DNA of 64,000 bases, taken from positions 124,001 through 188,000 of the forward strand of contig MU859071.1 in assembly GCA_033297205.1 (NCBI GenBank), given 5' to 3'. This DNA comes from Pseudoneurospora amorphoporcata. Its lineage: Eukaryota; Ascomycota; Sordariomycetes; Sordariales; Sordariaceae. Positions 25,991 through 38,284 of this stretch are shown in pieces. The notes beneath the pieces are model-generated. The model saw only the letters and a list, made by a program, of their open reading frames with translations, ran no database searches and was not told where the DNA came from. A program made the translations under genes and the position numbers. Position 1 is the first letter of the stretch. The number at the start of each line of letters is the position of its first letter.

Positions 25991-27109
25991 CTAGGGGCCC
26001 AAGGGCCTCATCAACCCCTCACTCCTGACTTTTCCACCCGCGCCGGCGCCACCATAGTAGGTCCCGGAAGTTTGCCGACTATTCGCATCCTCGGTCAACT
26101 TCTTGACGGCCTTGTCTACTTCCTCTTCGACTTCTGAAATGGTTCCCGTGAAGGTCCCGAGATATTCTCCCCATGGTACCGTGAAGGTCGTCGTGCTCTC
26201 TCCGTTGTTGATGAGCGGGTGGTATACTAGAAAAGATGTTGGTTAGCATGGGGGCGCAGTACCCTTTGTTTCATTTGGGAAAGGGGGAGGCGTTGATGCG
26301 ATGCCAAGCCAGGGAGGCAGGTTTGGTTGGTTCCTTGGTAGGGGTGGGGGTAGACAGAAGGTACTGGGGGTGAGGACACTCTCTCCGATTCCTTCTCTTC
26401 TCTGCATGAGTACACGAATAAGATCTAAGGGCAGTCTGAGGCACAAGGTCATTTGACGGAGGTAAATCAATAGAGTTGCGCCGTGGATATTTCAGAACAA
26501 CACTGAAGTGTCCCCAACCCATCTACCAACGATCTACCACCACGCTTCCCAGCTTGTCGCGCGCCCACCACCTTGCACCTTGGCCCAGACGCCCCTTGTG
26601 CCCCTTCTGCCTTCCCAACAACCCTTTGCATCTCCCCATTTTCACCTCACCACATCACCACCACATTTTCACCACTCATCACTTGCGTCACCACGAAAGA
26701 ACTCACCTTGCAAAACATCCACAAACATCTTCTCACACCCGCTCACCAACTCCCCCTCCCACGCCAACCCTGGATACTTCTCCACCGTCTTCAAGACGTC
26801 TCTCACCCTCTTCCTTCTTTCCTCCAGCTGCTCCCTCGGCGCACGTACCGGATCTCCGCCGAACCTTCTCTCCAAAAACCGGAGATCTTGGTATAGCGCC
26901 TCCGTCACTTTACTAACGCTTGATAAAAGACCGAGCAGCACGCCTTGTTGGCGGGCGGTTTCGACTGCTATTGGTTTTGCTGCTGTTGTCCCTGAGGGGG
27001 TGCGGAAGGGAGGGAGAATGGGGAGGGGTGAGGATGGGGGAGGATTATGAGGGGGTGAGTAGGGTCGGGCTGGGGATTCTTTGGGGCGGGCTTGTCCTGG
27101 GGAGGACAT
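25991..27109 (-). CDS. Hypothetical protein, two exons
   Basis: Exon 1 (27109-26707) begins at an ATG in good context (CAAAATGTCC). Exon 2 is 26226-25991. A 480-bp intron with GTGAGT donor and CTAG acceptor separates them, and the joined frame encodes 212 residues. The N-terminal 40 residues are Pro/Ser-rich. Residues 50-134 look alpha-helical, with a charged stretch EQLEERRKRVRDVLKTVEKY. The second exon carries GEYLGTFTGTISEVEEEVDK and ends in a Gly-rich tail. I do not recognise the family, and no signal peptide or membrane segment is visible. The exact frame match across the intron supports a real gene. Confidence 0.65.
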
Positions 27110-27694
27110 TTTGGGTCTTGGATGTTAGTGAGGAAAAGATGGGTAGAAAGTCAGTATGCGTTGAGCTTTGAGTGAGGGTCATGAACTTCCAAAATTACTA
27201 TGAAGAGTCCCATCTCTGGCACTTTTATACCGCTGGCTATGTTATTCCTGGATGGGTTATTGCAGGTGTCGTGTTTGACCCCGTTACTCATCGTGGTGAG
27301 AGTCATCCATCGAGCCAAACTTCCTCCCTGCGATCACGTCGAGCATCCAAACTGACAGAACAGATGTAGTCCAGGAAATGACGAACAGTGACATACTGTT
27401 TTGACGGAACAGGACGGTCACCATCTTCACCGTCACAATACAATGCGCAGTTAACTCCTATGCCCGAACACAAGCGCGCGCATTCGGGCCATAGTGTGCG
27501 ATAACGTCATTACCGGTCGAAGAAACCAATCTCCCTCCCAATATCCATACACACCACCATAAGCGCCCTCCATTCTACACCACAGAAAACAACCATCCAC
27601 GACCAGCCCCAGTCCCATGGGGGATGATAAGCTGAGAGCCATGATGTATGGTCGGGTTTTGGTGTAGATTGATGAATCGAGTTGGGATTAGCCC

Positions 27695-28138
27695 TCAAGC
27701 CAGCAGGCCAACGGCTAATAATACCCAGACTCCTACCCCGAGCAATGTCGTCCTACCCATGTCTGAACTTGCCGCGTTGTCCTTTACTTGCCCGCCACTA
27801 ATAAAGCTCTTAACGCCGCCCTTATCCATAACACAGTGTCTCATGGCGGAAAGAACCTCGCCCGTCTCGCCCTTCTTCCCATCTTTTCCTTTAAGGATAG
27901 AATCTGGAATCAAGCACCACAAGACGCATCCTTCAAACCCCGGCCCGCCACTGATATGCACCTCGTTGGGCGTACAACATGCCGTCATGCCCACGAACGA
28001 TTCATTCCAATTAGAAATAACCCAAACGCTACGGTCCATGGGTAGACCGGGGATGCCTTCGAGGTCGGGGAGGGCATCGTGGGAGCAAGTGCGGTTGACG
28101 GACATTTTGACTACTAATGACCGAAGATCTTGCTTCAT
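27695..28138 (-). CDS. Small Cys-containing protein with C-terminal hydrophobic tail
   Basis: A single-exon frame of 147 residues starts at 28138 (CTAACAATGA context). A second plausible start at 28105 (MSVNRTC) also has a good context. Paired cysteines (ACCTPN, GCVLWC, HCVM) lie in a compact central domain. The last 18 residues are strongly hydrophobic and follow a small-residue stretch (AASSDMGR), as in a tail anchor or GPI signal. No N-terminal signal peptide is visible, so tail anchoring fits better unless an upstream exon is missing. The function is unknown. It lies on the same strand as the 26-27 kb gene, about 590 bp upstream of it. Confidence 0.58.
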   Translation of the reverse strand: MKQDLRSLVVKMSVNRTCSHDALPDLEGIPGLPMDRSVWVISNWNESFVGMTACCTPNEVHISGGPGFEGCVLWCLIPDSILKGKDGKKGETGEVLSAMRHCVMDKGGVKSFISGGQVKDNAASSDMGRTTLLGVGVWVLLAVGLLA

Positions 28139-28159
28139 TGTTAGTACCTCTATCCATTA

Positions 28160-30100
28160 AAAATGCCTGAAAACATTTGGATTAACATACCGGCGATGTG
28201 TCTGTGACTGCAAATCGGATGAAGAAGGCAGTCTTTGCTCAAGTTGACGGATCATAATTGCAGAGGGTGGTGAAGCAAAGGGCGTTGGGAAAGGAAAATG
28301 ATGAAAGGTGTTGCAGGTTTGTCCGGGGAAGTCGAACCTATAAAAGAGCCACAATGTACTTAGCCTTGGTCAACCTGAGGCAGTGATCCTAGGCTAGGTA
28401 CTAGTGAAACAGGCAAATAGGAGCTTCAAGTTGGGACTCTTAACCAGTGGCTAGTTCTCTTTATGTCCCTGCAACAGTACACTCAAGGGTGGGTGGAAGA
28501 GCCCTGGCGCCCAGCCAAGAAAGGCACCCACCACCCTCGACTAACACACAGCCCCATGGGGTATCTACACGGATCTGCCCCTAGCCAAACAACGGACCCA
28601 GCCGCCTGGAACCGAATAAGCACAGCGCAAAGATCGGCACCGTTGGCGCCACACAAGCCCCGGGCTGAAGGCCAGGAGCTTTTCAACCACCAACATCCGG
28701 AGCGATATCACCTCAAGGTCAACTGACCAAAGTCTCCAAGGGTCAACGTCCATTAGGCGCGCGGGGTTATATTCTTTGTCTCGGGTAATAGGGAAGCATG
28801 TGCTGAGAATAACCGTATCTCCACGAACTGGATGTCCGCCAACCTGAATCTCGGGTGTTGTTGTCGTTAAGGTACACTCTGTGCCTCTGGCAGAGAGAGT
28901 GTGTGTGATAGCATGGGTGCAGGTGCTACGGTGTTAGTCGTGTAGGAACCCAAAACAGCGCTACAGAAAACTCAACCTGCCAAGCACAATATTACGACCC
29001 AAATCACGAATAACGCAACTCGCCAAGCACAATACTGTAACCAACGAACCAACTAACTCAACTCAATTAACTCGAGCCCAGAGTTGAGTTGAGTTATCTC
29101 TAGCACTTGTCCCAAAAACCCCTAATGCTCCACTCCGCCAGTTCGCGGTGGTGCAGGGGCTACTGCCCGCAAGAAAGAGCGGAAAGATAGGCATGGCATA
29201 AAGAGTAGGTGCAGTCATTCATGTCATAACCCCAAAGCTAGGTATGTGGATACTATTTCTGTAGCATTGGGGTCTGTTGGAGGGATAACCAGTTCGCACT
29301 CTACACGTACCCTGTTTCCAACAGCACCCCTCCCCCATCGAGATTTCACCCAGTCAGGCTACACCTTCTAGAAAAGAGGTCTTCGATATGGTGTTGGAGC
29401 TATCTTGAGCCTCATTTTCTTCGGAGAATCTTCGGAAGTCCGTTGTAAAGGACCGCACTTTCGATGCACTTGGGGACGGGAGCCACTCGCTAATAGTCAG
29501 GTTGGAATAAGTACTGTCTGAAAGAAAGCTCTTTAGTATGTAAATTAGCGCTACTGACTTTGGGATACGAGGTTTTGAGTGGTAATATACTTCTAGGGTA
29601 CGTGTAGGAATTCGTAGGGTCCTAGTAAAGTTTTGCCATCATGGAGCCCTGGACTGGAGCCCTTGCGTTGCATGCAGCCGATATTACCCCACGTTATAAT
29701 ACTATTTGCGGCCATTGTCCGTACGGCGTTCCGTTGAGAGGCGTTTTGATGCAAAGATGTTGTCAAAACGTCCAACTCCAAAGCTAGGTATGTCAAGGCG
29801 TGGCTTGGTAAGAGAGCTGAGAGACTGAAAGTCCTCGTCTTGCAAAAGCTCGCCATAAAGTGTTCTGGTACGGTTTTCGTCCAAAAGGCCTCATACGACC
29901 GGTTTGAACTCAAGAAGGCGGCTAATTTGTCAATTCAATTCGGGACTAGTTGTAACTCGCTACGGAGGTCTCGAATCAAGTTGAGTCTAATTGAATCGAG
30001 TTATTTTAGTAAATTGAGTAGGTTATTTCAAGCACTGTATGAAACGCGGTCTAACACTGCATGTAGAATTGTAGGATCTGGGGACTTAGAGCTGCTCGAA
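28160..30100. other. Gene-free accessory DNA with repeat remnants
   Basis: I see no gene. An inverted repeat built on AACTCAACTC / GAGTTGAGTT lies at 29051-29095. A similar TTGAGT...GTTAT...AGCACT block recurs near 30014-30040. The 16-mer CCAAAGCTAGGTATGT occurs both at 29232 and 29780. GCCAAGCACAATA repeats near 28980 and 29032. These patterns suggest old mobile DNA, but no transposase frame is left. Confidence 0.45.
29051..29095. repeat. Inverted repeat (AACTCAACTC arms)
   Basis: The left arm 29051-29064 and right arm 29081-29095 are nearly perfect reverse complements around a 16-bp spacer containing CTCGAG. It could be the end of a degraded transposon or a local hairpin. Confidence 0.5.
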
Positions 30101-30106
30101 GAGAGA

Positions 30107-30242
30107 GACCGGAGATGTTGGATGGTTAGGTAGTCATGGCACCGTCGACCGGGCTCTTCGCAAATTCCTGATGAGGAAGACCGGAGATGTTGGATGGCAG
30201 TCATGGCACCGTCGACCGGGCTCTTTGACATTGCTGATGAGG
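30107..30242 (+). repeat. Two tandem ~70-bp promoter repeats
   Basis: Two copies (30107-30178 and 30179-30242) share GACCGGAGATGTTGGATGG, then AGTCATGGCACCGTCGACCG, and end in CTGATGAGG. The second copy lacks a short stretch (GTTAGGT-like) present in the first. They abut a TATA motif, so they look like duplicated upstream control sequence of the secreted-protein pseudogene. Confidence 0.8.
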
Positions 30243-30249
30243 TATAAAG
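30242..30249 (+). promoter_or_regulatory. TATA box (GTATAAAG)
   Basis: The motif lies directly after the tandem repeat pair and about 120 bp before the position where the secreted-protein frame begins. A CT-rich leader without stops in function follows it. Confidence 0.55.
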
Positions 30250-30366
30250 ACCCTTCAACCGGACTGCCATGACCACTCTCCTCATCTTCAGAATATCACA
30301 AACATCTCTCTCTAACTCCCTTCACCATCCTATCTTACTTTACTCGTCCTCGTCATCACGAACAAC

Positions 30367-31548
30367 GTGAGACTCCTTCCTCTCGCCCTAGCCTTCATCC
30401 CTCTTGCCGCTTCAACCCCGTTGGATGGCCGATACGTCAGCGACATGGACACCCTGACTGAAAATGTCAACATTGACCTCCTAGTCAACAAAGCCACCTC
30501 GGAAGCCACCATTGAAGTCTAGAATCAAGACCGCAGCCAGGTTCTCGCTCAGTCCTGCTCCTCTACGTCCCCTAGACACTTGTACCTCAACAAGGGCCAT
30601 TTCTCTAAGAGCCCTATTACTATCGATATTAATAACGACGGCTAGGGAAACATCACCATTGGTAACAAGTCGTTCAAGATTCACAGTAACCCTGAGGTCT
30701 CTGACGGCATCGAATGCAACAGCATCATCAATGATGGCGAGACCCTTGTCAGCTGCTTGGCTCCTGTTTCGAACGAAGTTGTTCAATTTAGCAAAGTTAA
30801 TCATTTAACTATAAAGGACTACTTTTCTAATGGTGTTTTACAATTTACGGAAATAATGCGAGCCGCTTATAAGGGATATAAGGTGATTCCGTATGCTGAG
30901 ATTCTACGCGAGATGAAGATGGCTGCCAAGATAATTGCTGTTAATAAGACTGTTACGAAGGATATAATCGCAAATACAGACAATCAAGAAAACATCACCA
31001 AGCGCCAGTACAACCCGTGTTCAATCTGGACGGCAAGAACGATTTTGGAGGGCGACGGAGATCCCCATCAAACACCAAAGTATATCCAATTCAGTGTAAG
31101 TTTACTTTCTCCGCCTATCCTCCAATTGCTAACTTATTGACCACTTTATTAGGACCCAATCGATTGGACCAACGGTGGATGTACCATATTATATAACGCC
31201 GTTAAATCTATGAGTATTAGCTTTAGCGTAAGCTCTAAGCTAACTAGCTGGATTAGCGGTGGATTTTCTGTTGAAAAAAGCGTCGAGACCAGTAACGCTT
31301 TCGAATGTCAGGGGCAAGCGTATAAATGGGTTGTAGTGTGGAAGGTTGTAGCCCGAACATTATACCGGGTTCGTAATGCCATATACAATTCGTGTACGGG
31401 GAACAGCCCGACTGGTAATGTATTTCTCCTTACTTCGCCTAATTCTAGCACCTACAACAGGAACTTCTACTGCGTCAGGGGTAAGCAGTATGTCAGGAAC
31501 TTGGGGGATAGCTATAACGTTGAGCCTGGCACTCCTGGCAAGCCTTGA
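30367..31548 (+). pseudogene. Broken gene for a secreted, Kex2-processed protein of unknown function
   Basis: The frame starts with GTG where an ATG is expected, at the end of a normal-looking leader. An N-terminal secretion signal (RLLPLALAFIPLAAS) follows. Two in-frame TAG codons (30520 and 30643, codons 52 and 93) interrupt an otherwise open frame. An intron at 31096-31152 (GTAAGT donor, GCTAAC branch site, TTAG acceptor) keeps the frame to the stop at 31546. A KR site before QYNPCS looks like a Kex2 cleavage site that releases a mature domain with about five cysteines. TAG stops are what C-to-T change at CpA (RIP) would make from CAG, but the lost ATG is not a RIP change. I do not recognise the family. 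Confidence 0.7.
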
Positions 31549-32346
31549 GTAAGGTATCTGATGGTGAACGGAGTGAACGAGGATACAAAGCACGATGATA
31601 GGTGTGGTGGTGAATTTGTTGATTACAGAAGCAGGAAGAAAGAAGGACAAGAACAGGGTGGGGAAATCCCTCAATATATGTACCTACCTAAGAACCTCAT
31701 CCATGTGTGAAAGCCATCCTGCTCAATAGAGGGCTGGTTTTGACGCGTACCTAATATACGGGGATGAATTCAAAACATTCCCTTCCTACATCCGTTCACA
31801 TCCTGACAAAACGGGTGGACATGAATGAAGATGTGAAGATGTAAAGATTGAAGACAACCTGACTGCGGCTGGGAGACCTCTAGCATTTCGTAAAGTTTAT
31901 AGATCCAGCCTTCCATCACGCTGCCTTTCTTCATCTGCGTGGAGCACCAACTTGCGCGGCTCAACAGTGGTATGTATGTATCTTGGTTAACATCCTCGTC
32001 TAGCTCCCGTCTCTACGTCATCACCGTCTACATCTGTTCTCGCCCCGTTTATCTACATCTAGTGGCCATGATAATATATCCAAGAGACAAGGCGCCACTC
32101 AAATAAAACTGATGTCCAAGGCATTGAACGCTGGATATCTACAATAAAACTGTCTTTGCAACCAACCTCTCTCTCTATAAAAAAAAAAAAAAAAAAAAAA
32201 AAAGGAATATGAAGACCCAAGGAAAAAGATAGCTTATCCCAAAGAAAACCCACACAAGTATACACACGTTGAATGTTATTTTTATTTCCCTCCCCACTTA
32301 TATCTGTCCGCCAAAAAGTTTCATCCACACCGCTTATTCGAAAACC
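31549..32346. other. Intergenic, 3' flank of threonine synthase
   Basis: No gene is seen. A run of about 24 A residues lies near 32179-32202, and the likely 3' untranslated region of the minus-strand threonine synthase gene lies at the right end. Confidence 0.5.
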
Positions 32347-34124
32347 TTAAGCAGAACCCGCATCCCGCGCTGTCAACTCCTCTTCCACTTGTTTCCTGAC
32401 CAGCTCCCTCACTGCCGTCCAGTCGTTGGCCACGTCGTTGACACGCTTTTCCTTCTGGTCCAGACCGACAAACTCCTGCGGTAGCACCTTGGCCGCGAAG
32501 TCGAAATCGGCTTCGTCCTGGAGCGCGAGGGTGACGGCGCCCGAGAATTTGGCGGGGTGGGCTGTCGAGAGAGAGATATGGGGGATGTCGGAACCGGCGC
32601 GCTTGACCGATCTCCTGGCGGCCTCGACGCCGACGGCGGTGTGGGGGTCCAGTACGTAGCCGACCTCCTGGTACAGGCTCTTGATGGTGTCGAGGGTCTC
32701 CTGGTCACTGACGCGCTCGGACTCGAAGTTGCGGCGCGCGCTCTCGAGCACGTCCTTGTAGACGGGACCGAAACCGCCCTTCTCCTTGAGGTCCTTGAGC
32801 CAGGAGCTGACCTCCTGACCGGCCTGCTTCTTGTTCCACTCGTCGTCCATGCCGGCGCTGGAGGCGAACTGGTAGGCGAGGAACCACAGCAGGCGCTCAA
32901 AGTTGCTCGATACCATGATGTCCATGGCCGGGCTCATGGTCTCCTTGACTCCGTCCTCGTGCGCCTTGACGCCGTCCTCGGGGACACCGCCCTCGGCCTT
33001 GGAGCCGCTGACGGGCTTCTTGGTGTAGCAGCCCGTCTTCCAGAAGCGGTCAAGGATATCGTTCTCGTTGGTGGCGATGACGAGCTTGTCGACGGGGAGG
33101 CCCATGCGGAAAGCGAAGTAGCCGGCGAGGATATCGCCAAAGTTGCCCGAGGGAACGACGAAGCGGACATTGTCGCCAATGTTGAAGGATTCGGACTGGC
33201 GCGCAAGGGAGAAGTAGGAGTAGAAGTAGTAGACGGTCTGAGCAAGGATACGAGCCCAGTTGATGGAGTTGACGGCGCCGAGCTTGTGGGTGGAGTTGAT
33301 CTCGGGGTCGGCGAAGAGAGCCTTGACGATGTCCTGCAGGAGATTGTTAGAAAATGGGACGAGGGGCGCGAAAGAGCTGGACTTACTTGGCAGTTGTCGA
33401 AGTTGCCAGTGACGGCAAGGTTGTGGACGTTGGCATCGAGGACAGTGGTCATCTGGAGTTCCTGGACGGGGCTCACCTTGCCCTTGGGGTGAAGCATGAA
33501 GACGGAGACATCCTTCTTGCCGCGCAGACCATAGATGGCGGCAGAGCCAGTGTCACCGCTCGTCGCACCAACAACGGTCAAGTGGTACCTGTCCCTTCCC
33601 TCCTTGCCCTGGTTCTTGCGCACGAGGAAGTACTCAAAGAGGTTGCCGAGGAACTGAAGGGCGACATCCTTGAAGGCGAAGGTCGGGCCGTGAAACAGCT
33701 CGAGAAGATGTATGCTGCCCTGGAGGTGGACGAGGGGAGTGACGTCGGGGGTGCGGAAGGTGGCGTAGGAGCGGTTGATGATATCTTTGAGGTCTTCGGC
33801 GGGGATCTCCGAGGGAGAAATGTAGAGGGAGATGATGTTGTAGGCGAGATCGGTGAAGGAGAGGTCCTTCCAGCTCTGCCATACGGACTCGGGCACGACA
33901 GGCACCTCTTCGGGAATGTAGAGACCGCCGTCGGAGGCGAGACCCTTGAGGACGACGTCTTCGAAGGAGAGCTAAGGTAAGATGTCAGTAGCTGGCGACC
34001 ATGATTCTGACGGAAAATCTAGACATACACCGCTGTCCTCACCGCGCGTGCTCAAGTAGCGCTGGGAAGGGGTGTGAGTTTGATCCTGGGATCCATTGCC
34101 GTTGGTCGCGACGCCGTTGGACAT
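32347..34124 (-). CDS. thr4: Threonine synthase
   Basis: Three exons on the minus strand (34124-34029, 33971-33387, 33333-32347) join in frame to 555 residues. Donors are GTATGT and GTAAGT. Threonine synthase converts O-phosphohomoserine to threonine and phosphate with pyridoxal phosphate, the last step of threonine synthesis. The PLP site FHGPTFAFKD places the Schiff-base lysine at residue 133. VVGATSGDTGSAA and FVVPSGNFGDILAGY are the substrate and phosphate-binding loops of the fungal/bacterial class of the enzyme. The first 32 residues are a polar Asn/Gly/Gln/Thr extension not needed for catalysis. Length is slightly above yeast Thr4 (514 residues). I saw no clear TGACTCA (Gcn4/CPC1-type) site just upstream. 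Confidence 0.97.
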
Positions 34125-37100
34125 GGTGGGCAATATGTTGGAGATTTGGGGAAGGTTGGTGTCACAGTCGGACCTCGGATCCTAATTGCTGGATATGGTT
34201 TTAGGAACTGGTTTGTCGAGGAAATGGAGGAATGAGGGAACAAATTGTTGACGGCGGCCCCGGTTTCAGATCTTTTGAGTGGCAGTTTCGATGATCGGCG
34301 GGCAGTCAAGAAATGAATCACTCCCGCCGAGCATCGGCCCCGCCCTTAAAAGGCGTCTAATGGCAACACGGTAACAATTGGCGGGCAATTCAGCGGGCAG
34401 GTTGTCCGTGAGCCCATTCCACACTACACGTACTGAACTGGGGCAGGCACGGGCAGGCACCGCAAGCCCATGCATCAGGTAAATCGGGGCGGATATGGAG
34501 GCGGGACACCACTGAAAATTTTGCCCCGCATCGGTTCCTTGGCCCACCCGGCCGTCATGAGCCGTCCCATTTGCAACTGCCCCCCCTGTTGAGTTGTACA
34601 CTATGAACGGGAACACCGAACACCGACGTCTGCCTGCTTCCATCTAAAAGGCATTCTGACGAGGAAACGGGATTATCAACGGGCGCTTGCCTGCTGAGTT
34701 GAAGAAGGGGAAAAGGCGACAATTATTACGTCAGCTTCATTACATCTCAGAACCTACTTTTTACATGCCCCGGAAAAGCATCACCAAATAGTTCCACTGA
34801 GAAGGCCATTTAGGAGGCGCGTGATGTCCGCCTCGTCTCCAATGGTACCAATTGGGACACTCAGTCGGCGGGTAGATGTCTTGTTTGGGCTTGGTTCAGG
34901 AGCCAGGCATCCCGGACGAGTTTAAAATGATCAGCAACAGGCTTCATTCCATGTCCCGGTGGTTGTCCCGTTGGGAAATGTGAATGTGACGTGGGCGGCT
35001 GGTCTGCATATGACCGTTGTTGCATGTTGTTGAGTTGAGCTGACAGCCTGAGAATGTCGGCACCAGAATGTCTTCTTTGTTCGCCTTCCCAAACCGGAAA
35101 ATGCTTACCTGTAGAAGGCAGGTATTGAACCATGGTCATACCATGCGGTAAAACTGGTCGTCAGCCGTCCAGATCAACAATGTGTGGTGTCTTGACTCGA
35201 GACTATAACAACAGCCGAACAACAACGATGAGGGGCGAGTCATGAATGTGGGATCCTCATCTCATATCCACACATCAGGCTGGGAACGAAGTCAGAGGAT
35301 GTTTGATGTGATTTGAACGAGCTGGGATTGGGAAGAATTGGTATTTGGAATATCTGCCTTAGATAGAATGTATTTGATTTCAAGACTCTCGTTGACGATG
35401 ACTTGACCTTAGCTTATCGGCGGTATCACTTTAATTCCTCGACGTTGGGTCGGGCATCGGTAAAGGGACCGGGTCCCCCGTCGTCCCCCGTCGTCCCCCG
35501 TCGTGGGCCAAAGCGGGGAACATGGAACCTCCCGTAGCATTGGACGCGTGCTGCCGTGTGACCCGGGGTGGAACCCGTGACAGTGCCTGTGGCTTTGTGT
35601 TCTGATGGACGGCATGAAATAAAAGAAAGGCCTTTTGGTGAAGATTGAGGAGATATGGCGCAATCGCTTGATCGACTGAGGTCGAAATGGGAGTTCAACG
35701 TCTTAAAAAAAAACAAAAAAAAAACGGTGAACAGTTGGAGAACTTGCCATGATAATTGTTGACTCGTCCCTGCCCTTATCTTATCAGGAGTCACACTTGC
35801 GGCAGGCACCCGGAGACGGGAGTTCAGCCGGAGACATGACTCTTGCCGGTGGCACTTGAAGCAGTGTAAGAACACTGCAAAACCCCCATCACCCAACAAG
35901 TCGAAATTCGAAACTGAAGATGCTGCTGCGCAAATCGGTCTAGGTATGCTGGCCTTTTGGAAATTCAGCTTATTTTTCTCGAATAGATCGAAATACCATG
36001 AGCATCCCGTCCCTCCGGGGTGGTTAGTGTCTCCGGGCAGGCAGGACCGATATCCAGATGGTTCACCTCTTGGCAGAATGCTACTACTGACTGTGTTCTG
36101 TGATCTATAGCACTGCAGGGGAAGGAAGCGACGCCGGCGCAGTCCACGAGGCAGGAACAAACTGGCGACTTGCAGGCAGCGGTTTTTCTGCCGAAGCGGA
36201 AGCTCCTTCCCATTTGAATTTTGACTGGGCTTCGTGCGTCAAGTGAAAAATTCAGTTCTCTTGGATTAGATTCTTTTCCTGAATTCATCCTTCTTCAACT
36301 TCGACATGAAGTGATGCTCAACTTCAGCAGCACTTTCCATGTCGACCACGTCAACTATGGAAAGGATAGAGGTAGCGATCAACTTGCCATATTGAACGGC
36401 ATTCGGGAGAACGACACACACTGCACAACTTCAACAAGCTCGCTACTCTTGCGGATGGTCTGCAATGACTTCCACTGTCCTTCAGTAACGTCGGATTCCT
36501 ACTGGTCCATTTCGGCTTTGTGGCTCTGTGACATGGGCACCAACGCGCATGCAGGCAATAAGAAAGAACGAAAAACGCAGCCAGGGATGCAGATGCAGAA
36601 GCCGCCCGAAGATGCCATTGGACGACGCGGCGCGGGGTGCTTCACCTGTCCAACCACTGAAAGTGAGTGCCATCCCAACATAAGCTTTTGCATTTCATCA
36701 TGGCTTCCTTTCTGTCCGGGCATGTCCATCAATCCCGTCACTGTCAATGTGTTGAGGAAGCCACCTGAGAATTGTCCAAATTGCATTGACGAGAATGGGT
36801 ATTCTCGATGACAATGGAAGTTAAAAAACATCATTCCTAACCCTAGAGCTAGGGACTGTCCCAAGATGGTGGCACACAGGGGACGGAATGCTTCCTGTTT
36901 CACATTGGGCCCCCATTGCTTGCACTCTGCTTGCGCTTGCACTCTGCAATATCAGCCCGACATGATGCATCGAGATGACGCATCCTCGAGGGATTCCAAT
37001 TGCACCACATGGAAGTCATTGATAACGCAAATCATATCAAGTACAAAAGACTGAAGCAACCACAGCAACTCACACCTTGCCGATCTGGTCCCTAACTGCT

Positions 37101-38284
37101 CGCTACCACGCTTTCAGGGATACCCTGGCGATGCCCCATTCCGTTGGCGCTCCACCACGCCCTAAGCATCCTTCGTCCGCCCTCGTGACGAGACCCCTTC
37201 CAGACTGCTGGGCTCTGGGGAAAGCTTTCGAGGATGGATCGTCATCCAACCTCCATCATCTCCAACACTATGTCGGGTGTTACATACCAAACATCCTCCA
37301 TCTCGACATCCTACAATCACCGCACAACAGCTCAGTTCGGTTGTGAACGAACGGATACACGACAGGGTGACCTTAACGCTCTCGTCCCACCCTGGAAGAC
37401 ACCGGTCTCGAAGCAGTTAGCAGCGGTGCGCCAAGCTCATTAACTAGCACACCACCATGCCGTCTCGAGCCCAGCAAAGCCCCATGTTCCTGTTCTGCTA
37501 CTCTACAGGTTGCTCTACATATTTTCATCCGTTGCGTGCTGCTCTGCATTTAGCTGGTTCTAATCTCCTCGTTCCCCTCATTCATCAGTCTTGTATGCGC
37601 AGAATCATTTACACCAAAGCTCCAAACAAACAAACAGCCTGCGCATCTGTCATCCTTTCGTTTTCTTTCTTTGTCTCGGCTGTGCAGTGAACAATCCGAC
37701 AAGTCTACCGCAATATCGCCAACTGACGCCATTACCGTTGTCTTATCAGCCGCCGTCTCAGCGTGAGCTGCCCGTTGTTTTGGCTCCCGTCTTCCCCCAT
37801 ACCGGGCTGTCTTACTTATAACAAGCAGGGATCTGCCATAAGCCTGTCACTCTTCCACTTACGGCCTCGACCCTTCTCCCTGCCTTGTCAGCTCGTCTCT
37901 CTTCATCTCCCCCAACATCACCTTGGCTAGACTACAACACTACCCCTACCCCCTCACCTCACCACCCTTTGGCACTTCATCCTCCCCCTCGCTCTCTTGC
38001 TTCCTCTTCTCCAATTCGCCTGGGCCGTGAGCGCGCGCCTCCGGTTCCCTTCATTCCATTTGACAACCTCCTCTCAATTGTCTTGGATCCTCCCGTCTCG
38101 GGCAGAAACATCTTTGTGCAACAGGCAACTTGACCACTTCACCTTTTGGCGCCTCCCTTTTGTTTGCTATCGACATGTTCCTATGATTCTCTCTTCACCA
38201 TCCGACGACCACTAGACTCTACAACTAGTTCTAGCCCACTAGCTCCAGCCTAGCCTATATCATATCCACCACGACGCAGGAACA
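34125..38284. other. 4.2-kb intergenic stretch between threonine synthase and Pps1
   Basis: The two genes are divergent, so both promoters lie here. No supportable gene is seen. The long frames at 35426-36160 (-) and 36221-36811 (+) cross poly-A or poly-T runs and show no domains. A TCGTCCCCCG repeat lies at 35475-35505. The last kilobase is pyrimidine-rich and probably the Pps1 leader, with several short upstream ATGs. Confidence 0.5.
35465..35504. repeat. Tandem 10-bp repeat (TCGTCCCCCG)
   Basis: About three copies of a 10-bp unit run in perfect tandem, in GC-rich sequence with no gene assigned. Confidence 0.85.

Noticed and set aside
32557..33492. 311-codon plus-strand frame opposite threonine synthase
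   Set aside because: It is a mirror of the GC-rich threonine synthase exon, with Val/Gly/Asp-rich artefact composition.
35426..36160. 244-codon minus-strand frame
   Set aside because: It crosses poly-A runs and a 10-bp tandem repeat, and has no domain or coding-like pattern.
36221..36811. 196-codon plus-strand frame
   Set aside because: No domain, no splice-linked extension and mixed composition like surrounding noncoding DNA.
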